Of a stretch of DNA of 19,358 nucleotides, positions 7,176-15,014 are shown piece after piece. Under the pieces are notes generated by a model. That model saw only the letters and a program-made list of their open reading frames with translations. It was not told the DNA's origin and searched no databases. Numbering within the stretch: the first letter of the stretch is position 1; each line of letters begins with the position of its first letter. This stretch comes from JBFWML01 sp050251635 (GTDB lineage: Bacteria > Campylobacterota > Campylobacteria > Campylobacterales > SZUA-545). Position numbers and translations under genes: made by a program. The stretch covers positions 1 through 19,358 of the forward strand of contig JBFWML010000041.1 of the NCBI GenBank assembly GCA_050251635.1. Direction: 5' to 3'.

Positions 7176-7184
7176 TGGTAAAAT
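7176..7184 (+). promoter_or_regulatory. Extended -10 promoter for the DUF2156 gene
   Basis: TGG followed by TAAAAT (7179-7184) is an extended -10 element about 25 nt before the ATG at 7210. No good -35 is visible. It is divergent from the promoter at 7127-7135, with about 40 bp between the two -10 boxes. Confidence 0.5.
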
Positions 7185-7209
7185 GCCGCCACTTTCTTAG
7201 GGAGCCTCC

Positions 7210-8091
7210 ATGGATTTTGAACCCTTATCGCTGTCGCATCAGCCTCTTTTTGCCGAAAGATTGCATCGATCGGCGCAGGAATCGGCGGATGCGGGTTTTG
7301 TCAATCTGTGGCTGTGGCGGCACGCGCGGCACATTGAAACGGCGCTGTTTGAGGGTTTTTTGTGCGTTCGTCAAACCTATGCGGGCAAATCTCCGGTGTT
7401 TTTAATGCCCCTGGGCGAGGGCGATTTGAGGGGCGTGCTGCAGGCGCTGGCGGCGCTTTGCGCGCGTCTGGGCTACCCTCTTTGTTTACGGGCGTTGACT
7501 CCGGCGATGAAAGCGCGGATCGAAGCGGCGTGGCCCGGCGGCTTTGAGTTTACGCGCACGCCGGAGCATGACGACTATCTTTACGACGTTGCGTCGCTGA
7601 TTGAGCTCAAGGGGCGGGCCTATCACGCCAAAAAGAATTTCGTCAACCGCTTCGAGGCCGCCTACGGCCTTCATTACGAAACCCTGAGCGACGACAACCG
7701 GCCGGAGGTGATCGGCTTTTTGGAGCAGTGGTTTGAGCGCGCGCCCTATCCGGCCGAGGCGGAGCGGCAGGGTATTTTGGATCTCATTGCCCACTACCGG
7801 CGCTTTGACTGCAGTTACGGCCTTTTACGCGCCGAAGGCCGCGTGGCGGCTTTTACGGTGGGGGAGGCGCTTGCGGGCGATCGGGTGGTGATTCATGTGG
7901 AGAAGGCCGACGGCGCGGCGTATCCGGGCAGCTATCAGAGCATCAATCAGGTTCACCTGCAGCGGGAGTGGGCGCATATGAAGATTGTTAACCGCGAAGA
8001 GGATTTGGGGCTGGAGGGGCTTAAAAAAGCCAAACTCTCCTATCACCCCGTCGATTTTGTGCAGAAGTACGAAGCGGCGTTGAAGGCTTAA
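7210..8091 (+). CDS. DUF2156 domain protein (GNAT-like acyl/aminoacyl-transferase fold)
   Basis: This is a 293-residue cytosolic protein matching DUF2156, the domain that also forms the C-terminal catalytic part of phosphatidylglycerol lysyltransferases. Typical family segments are YHAKKNFVNRF (138-148) and the C-terminal MKIVNREEDLGLEGLKKAKL (257-276) followed by SYHP. It lacks the multi-helix membrane domain of full MprF, so it is the stand-alone form; whether it transfers an aminoacyl group, and to what, is unknown. The ATG follows an AGGGAGCC ribosome site. Its TAA overlaps the end of a convergent small gene by 4 nt. Confidence 0.85.
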   Translation: MDFEPLSLSHQPLFAERLHRSAQESADAGFVNLWLWRHARHIETALFEGFLCVRQTYAGKSPVFLMPLGEGDLRGVLQALAALCARLGYPLCLRALTPAMKARIEAAWPGGFEFTRTPEHDDYLYDVASLIELKGRAYHAKKNFVNRFEAAYGLHYETLSDDNRPEVIGFLEQWFERAPYPAEAERQGILDLIAHYRRFDCSYGLLRAEGRVAAFTVGEALAGDRVVIHVEKADGAAYPGSYQSINQVHLQREWAHMKIVNREEDLGLEGLKKAKLSYHPVDFVQKYEAALKA

Positions 8092-8246
8092 CGCCCCCCG
8101 AAGGGGTGGCCCACCGCTTCGGCATCGGCGGGCGCTTTGCCCTGATGAAGCGGGTGGCGGTATTGCGTCGGATTGTAGTTGGCCACAAAAATGCCGATCA
8201 CCACACCCAAAACCGTCAACCAAAAAAGCACTCTAAATAACTTCAT
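8088..8246 (-). CDS. Small single-helix membrane protein (52 aa)
   Basis: The frame reads MKLFRVLFWLTVLGVVIGIF and continues VANYNPTQYRHPLHQG to a His/Pro/Gly-rich end (GHPFGGR). Residues about 5-22 form one hydrophobic helix with a basic start, so the 30-residue tail should lie outside the cytoplasm. An AAGGAG site (8255-8260) is 8 nt before the ATG. It begins 42 nt after fliW on the same strand and may be read from the flagellin-fliW transcript. It has four histidines in the tail. I do not recognise the family. Confidence 0.65.
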   Translation of the reverse strand: MKLFRVLFWLTVLGVVIGIFVANYNPTQYRHPLHQGKAPADAEAVGHPFGGR

Positions 8247-8288
8247 TTCGTTGACTCCTTTTTGGGATTTGGGCTATTTTAGCCGGAG

Positions 8289-8684
8289 TTAGCTGGCTTC
8301 GGCCGCCATAAAATCGGACAATTTCTGCGCAACGCCGAAATCGGGATGGGTTTTGGCGTTGAGTACCACCTGCGCCGCGCTCTGGTTGTCGCAGTTAAAG
8401 ACGATGGGGGCCAGAAAGTTCACCACCGACTCTTCGCTCGGGCGGCCCAGCGCCAGAATGTTGTAAACCATCAGGTTGCTGTTTTCGTTAATCTGCAACT
8501 GGCTTTGAACCTCAGGGGTCAGGTCAAAGGAGTATTCGCGCAGACGGTAGGGGTTAACCAGCGTAAAAAACAGGCCGCTGCCGCTTTTGTCCTCCAGGGT
8601 GGCGAAAAAGTCGTCGCTCTCTTTGAACTCGACCTCTTTGATGTTTTCGAATCCTAGAATCGGGGCTTTGAACCGGAAGGTCAT
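8289..8684 (-). CDS. fliW: Flagellar assembly factor FliW
   Basis: This 131-residue protein is close to the usual FliW length and shows the family pattern: GFENIKEVEFKESDDFFATL (11-30), a VNPYRLREYSFDL segment, then PSEESVVNFLAPIVFN and QVVLNAKTHPDF. FliW binds flagellin and also the translational repressor CsrA; when flagellin is exported, FliW is freed to sequester CsrA and flagellin mRNA is translated. AAAGGAG lies just before the ATG. The gene starts 25 nt after the flagellin stop, so it is probably on the flagellin transcript. That places the regulator directly downstream of its own partner. Confidence 0.95.
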   Translation of the reverse strand: MTFRFKAPILGFENIKEVEFKESDDFFATLEDKSGSGLFFTLVNPYRLREYSFDLTPEVQSQLQINENSNLMVYNILALGRPSEESVVNFLAPIVFNCDNQSAAQVVLNAKTHPDFGVAQKLSDFMAAEAS

Positions 8685-8709
8685 GGTTGTTCTCCTTTAT
8701 TGGGTTGGA

Positions 8710-10182
8710 CTACTGAAGCAGTTTCAGTACCGTTTGTTGAATGGCGTTGGCTTGACTGAGCGCGTAGCTGCCCGACTGCATCATGATGTTCTGCTTGGTG
8801 AAGTTGGCGCTTTCGCTGCCGAAATCCACATCTCGGATACCCGACTCGGCGGCTTTGACGTTGACCTGCGTGACGCTGATATTGTTGAGCGTCACCTCCA
8901 GCTGCAGCTGCACCGAACCGATGTCGGAACGGATGCGGTCAAGCAGCGTGATGGCCGACTCGGCAATATCCATCACAATCATCGCCCCCTCGCGGGTGGT
9001 GACCCCGGCGCCGAAGTTCTGGGCCGCTTCGTTGTACTGACTTTCGTTGGCAAATCCGCCCCCGGCCTGAATTTCGTCCTTGGTGAAAATCCCCGTTACC
9101 ATCCGCAGGTTGTAGTTACCCTGATAGGCGTTGAGATTGGCGCTCAAGGCCCCGCTGATATCCTCCACCACTACGTCGTTGGCCCGCGTGGCCACGAGCG
9201 TCAGGCGGCCAAAATCCTGATGGGTGTCATCAAGGCCCGTTACTGCGCTGTGAACGCCGCCCATTTCGATACCGCGCCCGTCCACGGTGAGCAGATTCAA
9301 CCGCCCGTTGACATCCACGCTGGCGATCACGCCGGTTTCGGTGGTGTAGCTGTTGATGGCGTTGCGCAGGTTGCCGTTGCGATCGGCTTCGGCCACCTCG
9401 ACGTCGCCGATGGTGATGCCGTTGATTACCAGTCCGGTCACCGGGCCGGTTTGGATCTGAAAGGAGCCGGTCGATTGCACGATCGCGGTGGCGCGGGTGC
9501 CGCCCAAAACGTCGGAGTGTTTGTTGATCGTCTGGGCCAAAACCCCAAGCCCCGTGCCCGCGCTGGAGGAGACGACGACGCTTTCAAGGGTGACCTCCTG
9601 ACCGTTGACGTTAAAGCGCAGCGTCGATTCGCCCGAGGCGGTGATATTGCTCGTGGTTTCGCGCCGCACCGAGCCGATCTTGTCCGAACTGGTCGAGCCG
9701 ATCGTGGCGCGGACCGTTTCGTTGGAGTAGGCCCCCACCTGAAACTCTTTGTTGATAAAACTCCCCGCGAGCATCTTTAGCCCGTTGTAGGAGGTCTGAA
9801 AGGCGATATTGTCCAGCTGCTCCACCAAGCGGATCACGTCGCGCTGAATGGCGGAGCGCGATTCGTAGTTTTGGGTATCCTGCGCCGCTTGGGCCGCCTT
9901 GGTCTTGATGGCGTCGAGCATTTTGATCTGCTCGTCCATGGCCTTATCGGCCACGCCGATCATGCCGATGGCGTCGTTGGTGTTGCGGATCGCCTGACCC
10001 AGCGCGTTGGCTTGGCTGCGCAGACTGTCGGCGATCGCCATGCCGGAGCTGTCGTCGGCGGCTTTGTTGATGCGAAGGCCGGACGATAATTTTTCCAACG
10101 ATCGGTTGACCTCGCGGCTTGTCACCGAGAGGTTTACATTGGAATTCATTGCTTTAATGTTAGTATTGATGATAAAACTCAT
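8710..10182 (-). CDS. Flagellin (filament subunit)
   Basis: This 490-residue protein has conserved D0/D1 ends: MSFIINTNIKAMNSN and LSSGLRINKAADDSSGMAIA (32-51) at the N terminus, and ESGIRDVDF, FTKQNIMMQSG and SQANAIQQTVLKLLQ at the C terminus. The region about 175-400 is variable and forms the surface domain. The D1 segment about 90-127 (AIKTKAAQAAQD, then IRLVEQLDNIA) resembles Campylobacter flagellins, a group known to lack the TLR5-recognised sequence. It could correspond to FlaA or FlaB of Campylobacter; I leave the symbol open. It is preceded by a sigma-54 promoter and a leader of about 26 nt with a CsrA-like site, and is followed by fliW. Confidence 0.96.
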   Translation of the reverse strand: MSFIINTNIKAMNSNVNLSVTSREVNRSLEKLSSGLRINKAADDSSGMAIADSLRSQANALGQAIRNTNDAIGMIGVADKAMDEQIKMLDAIKTKAAQAAQDTQNYESRSAIQRDVIRLVEQLDNIAFQTSYNGLKMLAGSFINKEFQVGAYSNETVRATIGSTSSDKIGSVRRETTSNITASGESTLRFNVNGQEVTLESVVVSSSAGTGLGVLAQTINKHSDVLGGTRATAIVQSTGSFQIQTGPVTGLVINGITIGDVEVAEADRNGNLRNAINSYTTETGVIASVDVNGRLNLLTVDGRGIEMGGVHSAVTGLDDTHQDFGRLTLVATRANDVVVEDISGALSANLNAYQGNYNLRMVTGIFTKDEIQAGGGFANESQYNEAAQNFGAGVTTREGAMIVMDIAESAITLLDRIRSDIGSVQLQLEVTLNNISVTQVNVKAAESGIRDVDFGSESANFTKQNIMMQSGSYALSQANAIQQTVLKLLQ

Positions 10183-10186
10183 CGAT

Positions 10187-10193
10187 ATCCCTG
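10187..10193 (-). promoter_or_regulatory. CsrA-like binding site over the flagellin ribosome site
   Basis: The predicted leader contains CAGGGAUAU (10193-10185), which matches the CARGGAUGU core of the CsrA consensus at all but one position. Its AGGGA is also the likely ribosome site, ending about 5 nt before the ATG at 10182. CsrA bound here would block translation. The leader could also fold CGAATCC against GGATATCG with one bulged A. Confidence 0.55.
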
Positions 10194-10218
10194 CCTTGCG
10201 GATTCGGTGAAACTAAAA

Positions 10219-10234
10219 AGCAAGCGTCGTTCCA
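10219..10234 (-). promoter_or_regulatory. Sigma-54 (RpoN) promoter of the flagellin gene
   Basis: The minus strand reads TGGAACGACGCTTGCT, against the consensus TGGCACG-N4-TTGCW: one mismatch, with correct GG/GC spacing. The expected transcription start is about 10208, giving a 26-nt leader. RpoN control of flagellar genes is well known in Campylobacterota. Confidence 0.8.
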
Positions 10235-10245
10235 AAGGGGGTTTT

Positions 10246-11445
10246 GTGGGGGCAATTTTGCGGTTGGGCATATGGGTTTTGTTGCTGTTTTTCGCGGGGG
10301 GATGCGCCTTTAAAAGCGCGCCCGGATCGCGCTTTGATCCGCAGACAACGCCGCGCATTGCCGAACCCTTTCCCCTCAGCCGCAACCAAAGCGCGGTCTA
10401 TAAACCCGTCGCCTGGAGCAAACTGCCCGGCTGGCGCAAGGATGATCACGCCGAGGCGCTGTCGGCTTTTGTTAGAAGCTGCCGCGTGATGCAGGCCGAT
10501 GCGCGCTGGACAAGCGCCTGCGCCGAAGCGGCCCAGCTGACCCCCGAAGATGCCGTGGGCGCGCGGATTTTTTTTGAAACCCACTTTCAGCCCTACGAAA
10601 TTATCGGCGACGGGCAGCGCAGCGAGGGGCTGATCACCGGCTACTATCTGCCCCTTTTAAAGGGCAGCCGCACGCCGGGCAAACGGTTTAAATACCCCAT
10701 CTATCAAAAACCCGCCGATCTGGTGCTGGTGGACCTGCCCGCCTACGGACGGGGCGAAAAACCCGTGCGGGGCCGTTTAACCCCGGAAGGCCGCGTGGTG
10801 CCCTACTACAGCCGCGAACAGATCGACTCGGCGCTTCGGCCGCTGGCGGGGAATGAGATTTTCTGGGTGGAAGATCCGGTGGCGCTCTTTTTCCTGCATA
10901 TTCAGGGGTCGGGCTATGTCGAACTGGAAAACGGCGCGGTTGTTCAGGTGGGTTACGCCGGACAAAACGGCCATTCGTACTATCCCATCGGCCGCCATCT
11001 GATCGAGCGCGGAGCCATCAGCGCCGAGGAGGTCTCCTTGCAAACCATCCGCGGCTGGCTGGAGAAAAACCCCGATCAGATGTGGACGGTGATGAACAAA
11101 AACCCCAGCTATGTCTTTTTTCAGGAGGGCAACATCACCGAAGGGGCCTTCGGATCGCAAGGGGTGATTCTTTCGCCCAAGCGCTCCATTGCGGTGGACC
11201 CCGGTTTTATTCCCTTGGGAACCCCGGTTTTTGTCAACGCGGGGCATCCCAGTCAGGCGGGCAGCCTCAGCCGCTTAACGGTGGCGCAGGATACGGGCGG
11301 CGCTATCCGCGGCCCCGTGCGGGCGGATTTTTTCTGGGGGCAGGGGGAGTTGGCCGAGGAGAGCGCGGGTAAAATGAAATCCCAAGGCAGGTTGTGGGTA
11401 TTACTGCCCAAACAGGCCGGAATCGAAAGCGAGGCGATGCCATGA
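10246..11445 (+). CDS. mltA: Membrane-bound lytic murein transglycosylase A lipoprotein
   Basis: MltA cleaves the glycan strands of peptidoglycan, forming 1,6-anhydromuropeptides. From the GTG at 10246 the protein is 399 residues: a lipoprotein signal with FFAGGC, the MltA/3D barrel domain (LITGYYLPLLKGSR, then FFLHIQGSGYVELENG), and the C-terminal AQDTGGAIRGPVRADFFWG where D361 matches the catalytic Asp308 of E. coli MltA and D349 matches Asp297. Start choice is open: 10246 has AGGGGGT just upstream, while the in-frame GTG at 10207 would give a more basic n-region (13 extra residues) but has no ribosome site and would run over the flagellin sigma-54 promoter. Its TGA overlaps the next ATG (ATGA). 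Confidence 0.92.
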   Translation: MGAILRLGIWVLLLFFAGGCAFKSAPGSRFDPQTTPRIAEPFPLSRNQSAVYKPVAWSKLPGWRKDDHAEALSAFVRSCRVMQADARWTSACAEAAQLTPEDAVGARIFFETHFQPYEIIGDGQRSEGLITGYYLPLLKGSRTPGKRFKYPIYQKPADLVLVDLPAYGRGEKPVRGRLTPEGRVVPYYSREQIDSALRPLAGNEIFWVEDPVALFFLHIQGSGYVELENGAVVQVGYAGQNGHSYYPIGRHLIERGAISAEEVSLQTIRGWLEKNPDQMWTVMNKNPSYVFFQEGNITEGAFGSQGVILSPKRSIAVDPGFIPLGTPVFVNAGHPSQAGSLSRLTVAQDTGGAIRGPVRADFFWGQGELAEESAGKMKSQGRLWVLLPKQAGIESEAMP

Positions 11446-12311
11446 AGGACGTTATCAACGTTTACAAACGCAACCGGGCCAGCGTCGAAAACTTTTTGCT
11501 CAGCAGCGTTCAAAACCTGCCCCCCGAAGAGATCACCGAAAACGCCTTTAAAAACCTCTTCACCCTCTTTCCTTTTCTCTACTCCACCTACCTGATTAGC
11601 GCCGCCGGAACCCAGACGACGCCGACCTACGGCCGCAAATGGACCGATCAGAATCTGCAGGGGGTTTCGCGGGATTACTTTATCGATCGGGTGCGTTTTG
11701 ACGATCGGGGGGTTTATGTCAGCAACAGCTACATCAACTCCCACTCGGGCCGTCCGGCGATCACGGTTGCCAAACGGGTGGGCGACATCTATCTGGTGCT
11801 GGATTTTAATCTGGTCGAACTGCTCGAACATCTGCGCTTGATCGAGTTTAACGCGGGGCTTAACCGCATCAACAAGGCGGTCTATTCGCTGGTGGGTTTT
11901 GGCTTGGCCTTTGTGGCGATCTTTTTGATGTTTTACGCGCTCAAGGACTTCGCCCTCTTTTTTGTCACCAAAGAGCACATCGATCTGCAGACGGTTTTCA
12001 CCGCGATTATCGCGCTGACGCTGGGGCTGGCTATCTTTGATCTGGGCCGCACGGTGCTGGAGCAGGAGGTGTTTTTTAAGAGCTACGCCCGCGAAGCGTG
12101 GGTGGAAAAACGGATTTTGGGCAAATTTCTGGTGACGATTATTATCGCGTTGTCGATCGAGTCGCTGATGGTGGTCTTTAAAATTGCCCTCGAAGATTAT
12201 CACGGCATGATCAACGCCTTTTGGCTGATCGCCGGGGTGGCGCTCTTGATTGCGTCGGTCGCCCTGTTTCACTACCTTTCCAGCCGCGAAGATCGCCGGG
12301 GTGAAGAGTGA
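11442..12311 (+). CDS. PDC (Cache) sensor-like domain with four membrane helices
   Basis: This is a 289-residue protein. Residues 1-132 resemble a single PDC/Cache fold (FLYSTYLISAAG, RDYFIDRV, VYVSNSYINSHSGRPAITVA, IYLVLDFNLVELLEHL). Four hydrophobic helices follow at about 147-167, 183-201, 227-248 and 258-278. Related Campylobacterota proteins have, as I recall, been labelled general glycosylation pathway proteins, without strong evidence. Oddly, no signal peptide or first membrane helix precedes the sensor fold, and no kinase, GGDEF or methyl-accepting output follows. The ATG at 11442 overlaps the mltA stop (ATGA), and the stop overlaps bioA (GTGA), so all three are translationally coupled. 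Confidence 0.82.
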   Translation: MKDVINVYKRNRASVENFLLSSVQNLPPEEITENAFKNLFTLFPFLYSTYLISAAGTQTTPTYGRKWTDQNLQGVSRDYFIDRVRFDDRGVYVSNSYINSHSGRPAITVAKRVGDIYLVLDFNLVELLEHLRLIEFNAGLNRINKAVYSLVGFGLAFVAIFLMFYALKDFALFFVTKEHIDLQTVFTAIIALTLGLAIFDLGRTVLEQEVFFKSYAREAWVEKRILGKFLVTIIIALSIESLMVVFKIALEDYHGMINAFWLIAGVALLIASVALFHYLSSREDRRGEE

Positions 12312-13600
12312 GCGGGGCCGGGCTTCGCGCACGGGATTTGGCGCATATCTGGCACCCCTGTTCGCAGATGAAGGACTACGACGACGGCAACTTGCCGTTG
12401 CTGCCCATCAAGCGGGGGGAGGGGGTTTACCTTGAAGATTACGAAGGCAACCGCTATGTGGATGCGATCAGCAGCTGGTGGGTGAACCTTTTTGGACACA
12501 CCCATCCGCACATTGTGCAGGCGGTGCAGGCGCAGGCGGCCACGCTCGAACACGTCATTTTTGCGGGCTTCACCCATGAACCGGCGGTGCGGCTGGCCGA
12601 ACGGATTACCGCGCTTTCGCCCAAGGGGCTGAACAAGGTTTTCTTTACCGACAACGGCTCGAGCGCCGTGGAGGTGGCGATCAAGATGGCCTTTCACGCC
12701 TTTGCCAACCGGGGCGAGGAGCGGCCGCTGGTGGTGTCGCTCGAAAACAGCTACCACGGCGAAACGCTGGGCGCGCTGGCTGCGGGGGATGTGGCGCTGT
12801 ATAAGAAAACCTACGGCCCGCTTTTGATCAAAACCCTGCAGGCCAAATCCCCGGCCCTGCACCCCGAAGCGGCGGCGCTGGAGGATATGCGCCGCATTTT
12901 AAAAAGCCGCTCGCAGCAGATTTGCGCCGTGATTGTCGAACCGCTGGTGCAGTGCGCGGGGAATATGGCGATGTACGATGCAGGCTATCTCAAGGCGCTG
13001 CGCGGTCTGTGCAACGAATTTGGGGTTTATCTGATTGCCGATGAGATTGCCGTGGGCTTTGGCCGCACCGGAACGCTGTTTGCCTTTGAGCAAGCCGGAG
13101 TCAGCCCCGATTTGATGACGCTTTCCAAGGGGCTGACGGGGGGCTTTTTGCCGCTGGCGCTCACGCTGGCGACCGACGCGGTGTATGACGCTTTTTACTG
13201 CGATTATCTGGAGGGCAAAAGCTTTTTGCACTCCCACAGCTACACCGCCAACCCCATCGCCTGCGCGGCGGCCAATGCGACCTTGGATCTGCTCGAAGAC
13301 GGTACGATTCTGGAGCAAAATGCGCAAAAGGCGGCGCTGCTGGGCAAAGGACTTGAGCGGCTCGGCAGGCTTGAGCGCGTGACAAACCTGCGGCAGCGCG
13401 GCATGATTGCGGCCTTTGATCTGGCGGGATTCGAGCCGCAGGAGCGTATCGGCCTTCGGGTTTACCGCGAAGCGCTGAAAAAGGGATTTTTGCTTAGACC
13501 GCTGGGCAATACGGTCTATTTTATGCCCCCCTACGCGATCGATGCGGCCCAGATAGGCGCATTGATCGACGCAACGGAAGAGATTGTGGCGGGGCTTTAA
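12308..13600 (+). CDS. bioA: Adenosylmethionine-8-amino-7-oxononanoate aminotransferase
   Basis: BioA makes 7,8-diaminopelargonate from KAPA in biotin synthesis, using S-adenosylmethionine as amino donor and PLP as cofactor. The 430-residue protein has the family signatures: IWHPCSQMKDY near the start, ISSWW (54-58), GSSAVEVAIKMAFH (117-130), ENSYHGET (146-153), DEIAVGFGRTG with Asp245, and LSKGLTGG with PLP-lysine Lys274. These two residues have the same numbers as in E. coli BioA, which supports the GTG start at 12308. The GTG overlaps the upstream TGA. No other biotin gene is in the window. Its TAA shares 4 nt with the stop of the convergent M23 gene. Confidence 0.95.
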   Translation: MSGAGLRARDLAHIWHPCSQMKDYDDGNLPLLPIKRGEGVYLEDYEGNRYVDAISSWWVNLFGHTHPHIVQAVQAQAATLEHVIFAGFTHEPAVRLAERITALSPKGLNKVFFTDNGSSAVEVAIKMAFHAFANRGEERPLVVSLENSYHGETLGALAAGDVALYKKTYGPLLIKTLQAKSPALHPEAAALEDMRRILKSRSQQICAVIVEPLVQCAGNMAMYDAGYLKALRGLCNEFGVYLIADEIAVGFGRTGTLFAFEQAGVSPDLMTLSKGLTGGFLPLALTLATDAVYDAFYCDYLEGKSFLHSHSYTANPIACAAANATLDLLEDGTILEQNAQKAALLGKGLERLGRLERVTNLRQRGMIAAFDLAGFEPQERIGLRVYREALKKGFLLRPLGNTVYFMPPYAIDAAQIGALIDATEEIVAGL

Positions 13601-14979
13601 CCCTCCCGCCCCTTGATGATGTTTTTGGCATCCTCCATCACCTTGGTGATGTTGGTTTTGATCCATGCGCGGTCCATCCACTCCAGAGGCGTCACCGCAA
13701 TGCCCTGAACCCGCAGCTCAAAGTGCAGGTGATCGCCCAGCGCAAGTCCGCTGACCCCTGTGGTTCCCAGAGCGGCTTTAGGCCCGATTTTCTGGCCTTC
13801 CTTCACATCCACGCGGGTGCTGTGGCCGTAAACGCTGTAAAGCCCCAGTCCGTGGTGGACGATGGGCATATTGCCGTAGATGCCGTTGTCCCCCACAAAG
13901 ACCACCGTTCCGGGATTGGTGCTGTAAACGACCGCCTCTTTAACGCTGGCGAGATCGATGCCCAGATGGTAGGAGTGGCTGATGCGTTTTTTGTCGTAGT
14001 AAAAGTCGCGCCGATCGCCGAAGTGGGCCACCACCGCGCCGTTGGGCAGGGGTGCAAAGGGTTCGATGGCGAATTCCTTGACCCCTTCGTTAAGCACCCC
14101 TTGGGTGCGGGTGGCCACCAGCTCGTCGTTGGCGCGGCGGAGCACTTCGTTGACAAACAGAAACTTCTCTACGCCGCTTAAGCTCTTGTCCCGCCCCTGC
14201 GCGTCGAACTGATAGTGCAGATCGTCGATCTTGCCCTTGAGAAACATCTCCGAAAGGGTGATATTCGACTGGCGGTAGCGCACCTCTTTTAAAAACAGCG
14301 GCACGCGCACGCGGGTTTGGTTTCCCGCTTCGTCGGTGGCGAGCACGTGGGCCACAAAGTCCCGGTCGAGCAGATCGCGGGCGATCAGGGCCACATAGAA
14401 ACCCTCCTTGTAAAACGGAGCCGCCTCGAAGGATGCGCCGTTTTTGGTGACGACATGCAGGGTTTTGAGGTGTTCGTCGTGGGCCTCAAAAACCACTGCC
14501 GCGCTGCCGCCGGGGGCGATGCCGTAGGAGTGGCCGATCAGGTTGACCGTGGGGTTGTGGCGATCGAGAATCAGGTCACTGACATGGAGCGTGCGGTTGC
14601 CTTGAAAAAAGCGCCAAAGACTCGTATCGGTCACTTCGATTTCCAGCTTGGCCGCCCCTTCGGGCAGGGTGCGCACCGGCGGGTGGCGAACGCCCAGCGT
14701 CAGGCTCTGGTTGCCTTCGGCGCTTCCTTCGATCAGTACGGTGCGGTTTTCGCCGATGGTCATCGTCACCCGGTAGGATTTTAGACCGATGTTATCGTTC
14801 AGCTCGATGGGCATGGGCTCGATCAGATTCCAGTAAAGGGGCTTGGCGAGCTTGACCGCCGGCGCTTCCCGCTCAAAGTGGGGGGAGAAGGTAACATACA
14901 AAACGGCGGCGGCTACGATGGCTAACGATAAATAGAGTTTAAATCGCTGTTTTTTTCGGGGGTTGTAGTGGTGTCTCAT
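13597..14979 (-). CDS. M23 family zinc metallopeptidase, membrane-anchored
   Basis: This is a 460-residue peptidoglycan endopeptidase of the LytM type. A basic N terminus and one helix (about 13-30) anchor it with the rest periplasmic. Residues about 45-230 look like one or two Ig-like beta domains; residues about 235-310 are helical; the M23 domain occupies about 312-440. Zinc ligands are His338 and Asp342 (HLGID) and His419, with catalytic His386 (YGHS) and His417 (HLHF), so it should be active. In Helicobacter and Campylobacter, M23 enzymes of the Csd/Pgp group trim crosslinks and shape the cell; which member this matches I cannot say. It is the last gene of a long minus-strand run. Confidence 0.9.
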   Translation of the reverse strand: MRHHYNPRKKQRFKLYLSLAIVAAAVLYVTFSPHFEREAPAVKLAKPLYWNLIEPMPIELNDNIGLKSYRVTMTIGENRTVLIEGSAEGNQSLTLGVRHPPVRTLPEGAAKLEIEVTDTSLWRFFQGNRTLHVSDLILDRHNPTVNLIGHSYGIAPGGSAAVVFEAHDEHLKTLHVVTKNGASFEAAPFYKEGFYVALIARDLLDRDFVAHVLATDEAGNQTRVRVPLFLKEVRYRQSNITLSEMFLKGKIDDLHYQFDAQGRDKSLSGVEKFLFVNEVLRRANDELVATRTQGVLNEGVKEFAIEPFAPLPNGAVVAHFGDRRDFYYDKKRISHSYHLGIDLASVKEAVVYSTNPGTVVFVGDNGIYGNMPIVHHGLGLYSVYGHSTRVDVKEGQKIGPKAALGTTGVSGLALGDHLHFELRVQGIAVTPLEWMDRAWIKTNITKVMEDAKNIIKGREG

Positions 14980-15014
14980 GGTGCCTTTTCTTCTAGGGTG
15001 TCTTTGGCGCGGGA

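Noticed and set aside
8094..8107. GC hairpin CCCC-GAA-GGGG after the DUF2156 gene as a terminator
   Set aside because: The stem is only 4 bp and no T tract follows on either strand.
8272..8284. Hairpin GGCTA-TTT-TAGCC after fliW as a terminator
   Set aside because: The stem is 5 bp with a 3-nt loop and no U tract on the minus transcript; the downstream small gene is probably read through.
8587..9780. A 397-codon open frame on the plus strand opposite flagellin
   Set aside because: It is antisense to a certain flagellin gene, has low-complexity composition rich in His, Gly and Asp, no ribosome site and no family features. It is a by-product of high GC third positions.
11253..12332. A 359-codon minus-strand frame opposite the PDC gene, and a similar 376-codon frame at 2068-3198
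   Set aside because: Both are rich in Gln, His and Arg as expected for shadows of GC-rich genes, and the opposite strands carry convincing proteins with intact motifs.
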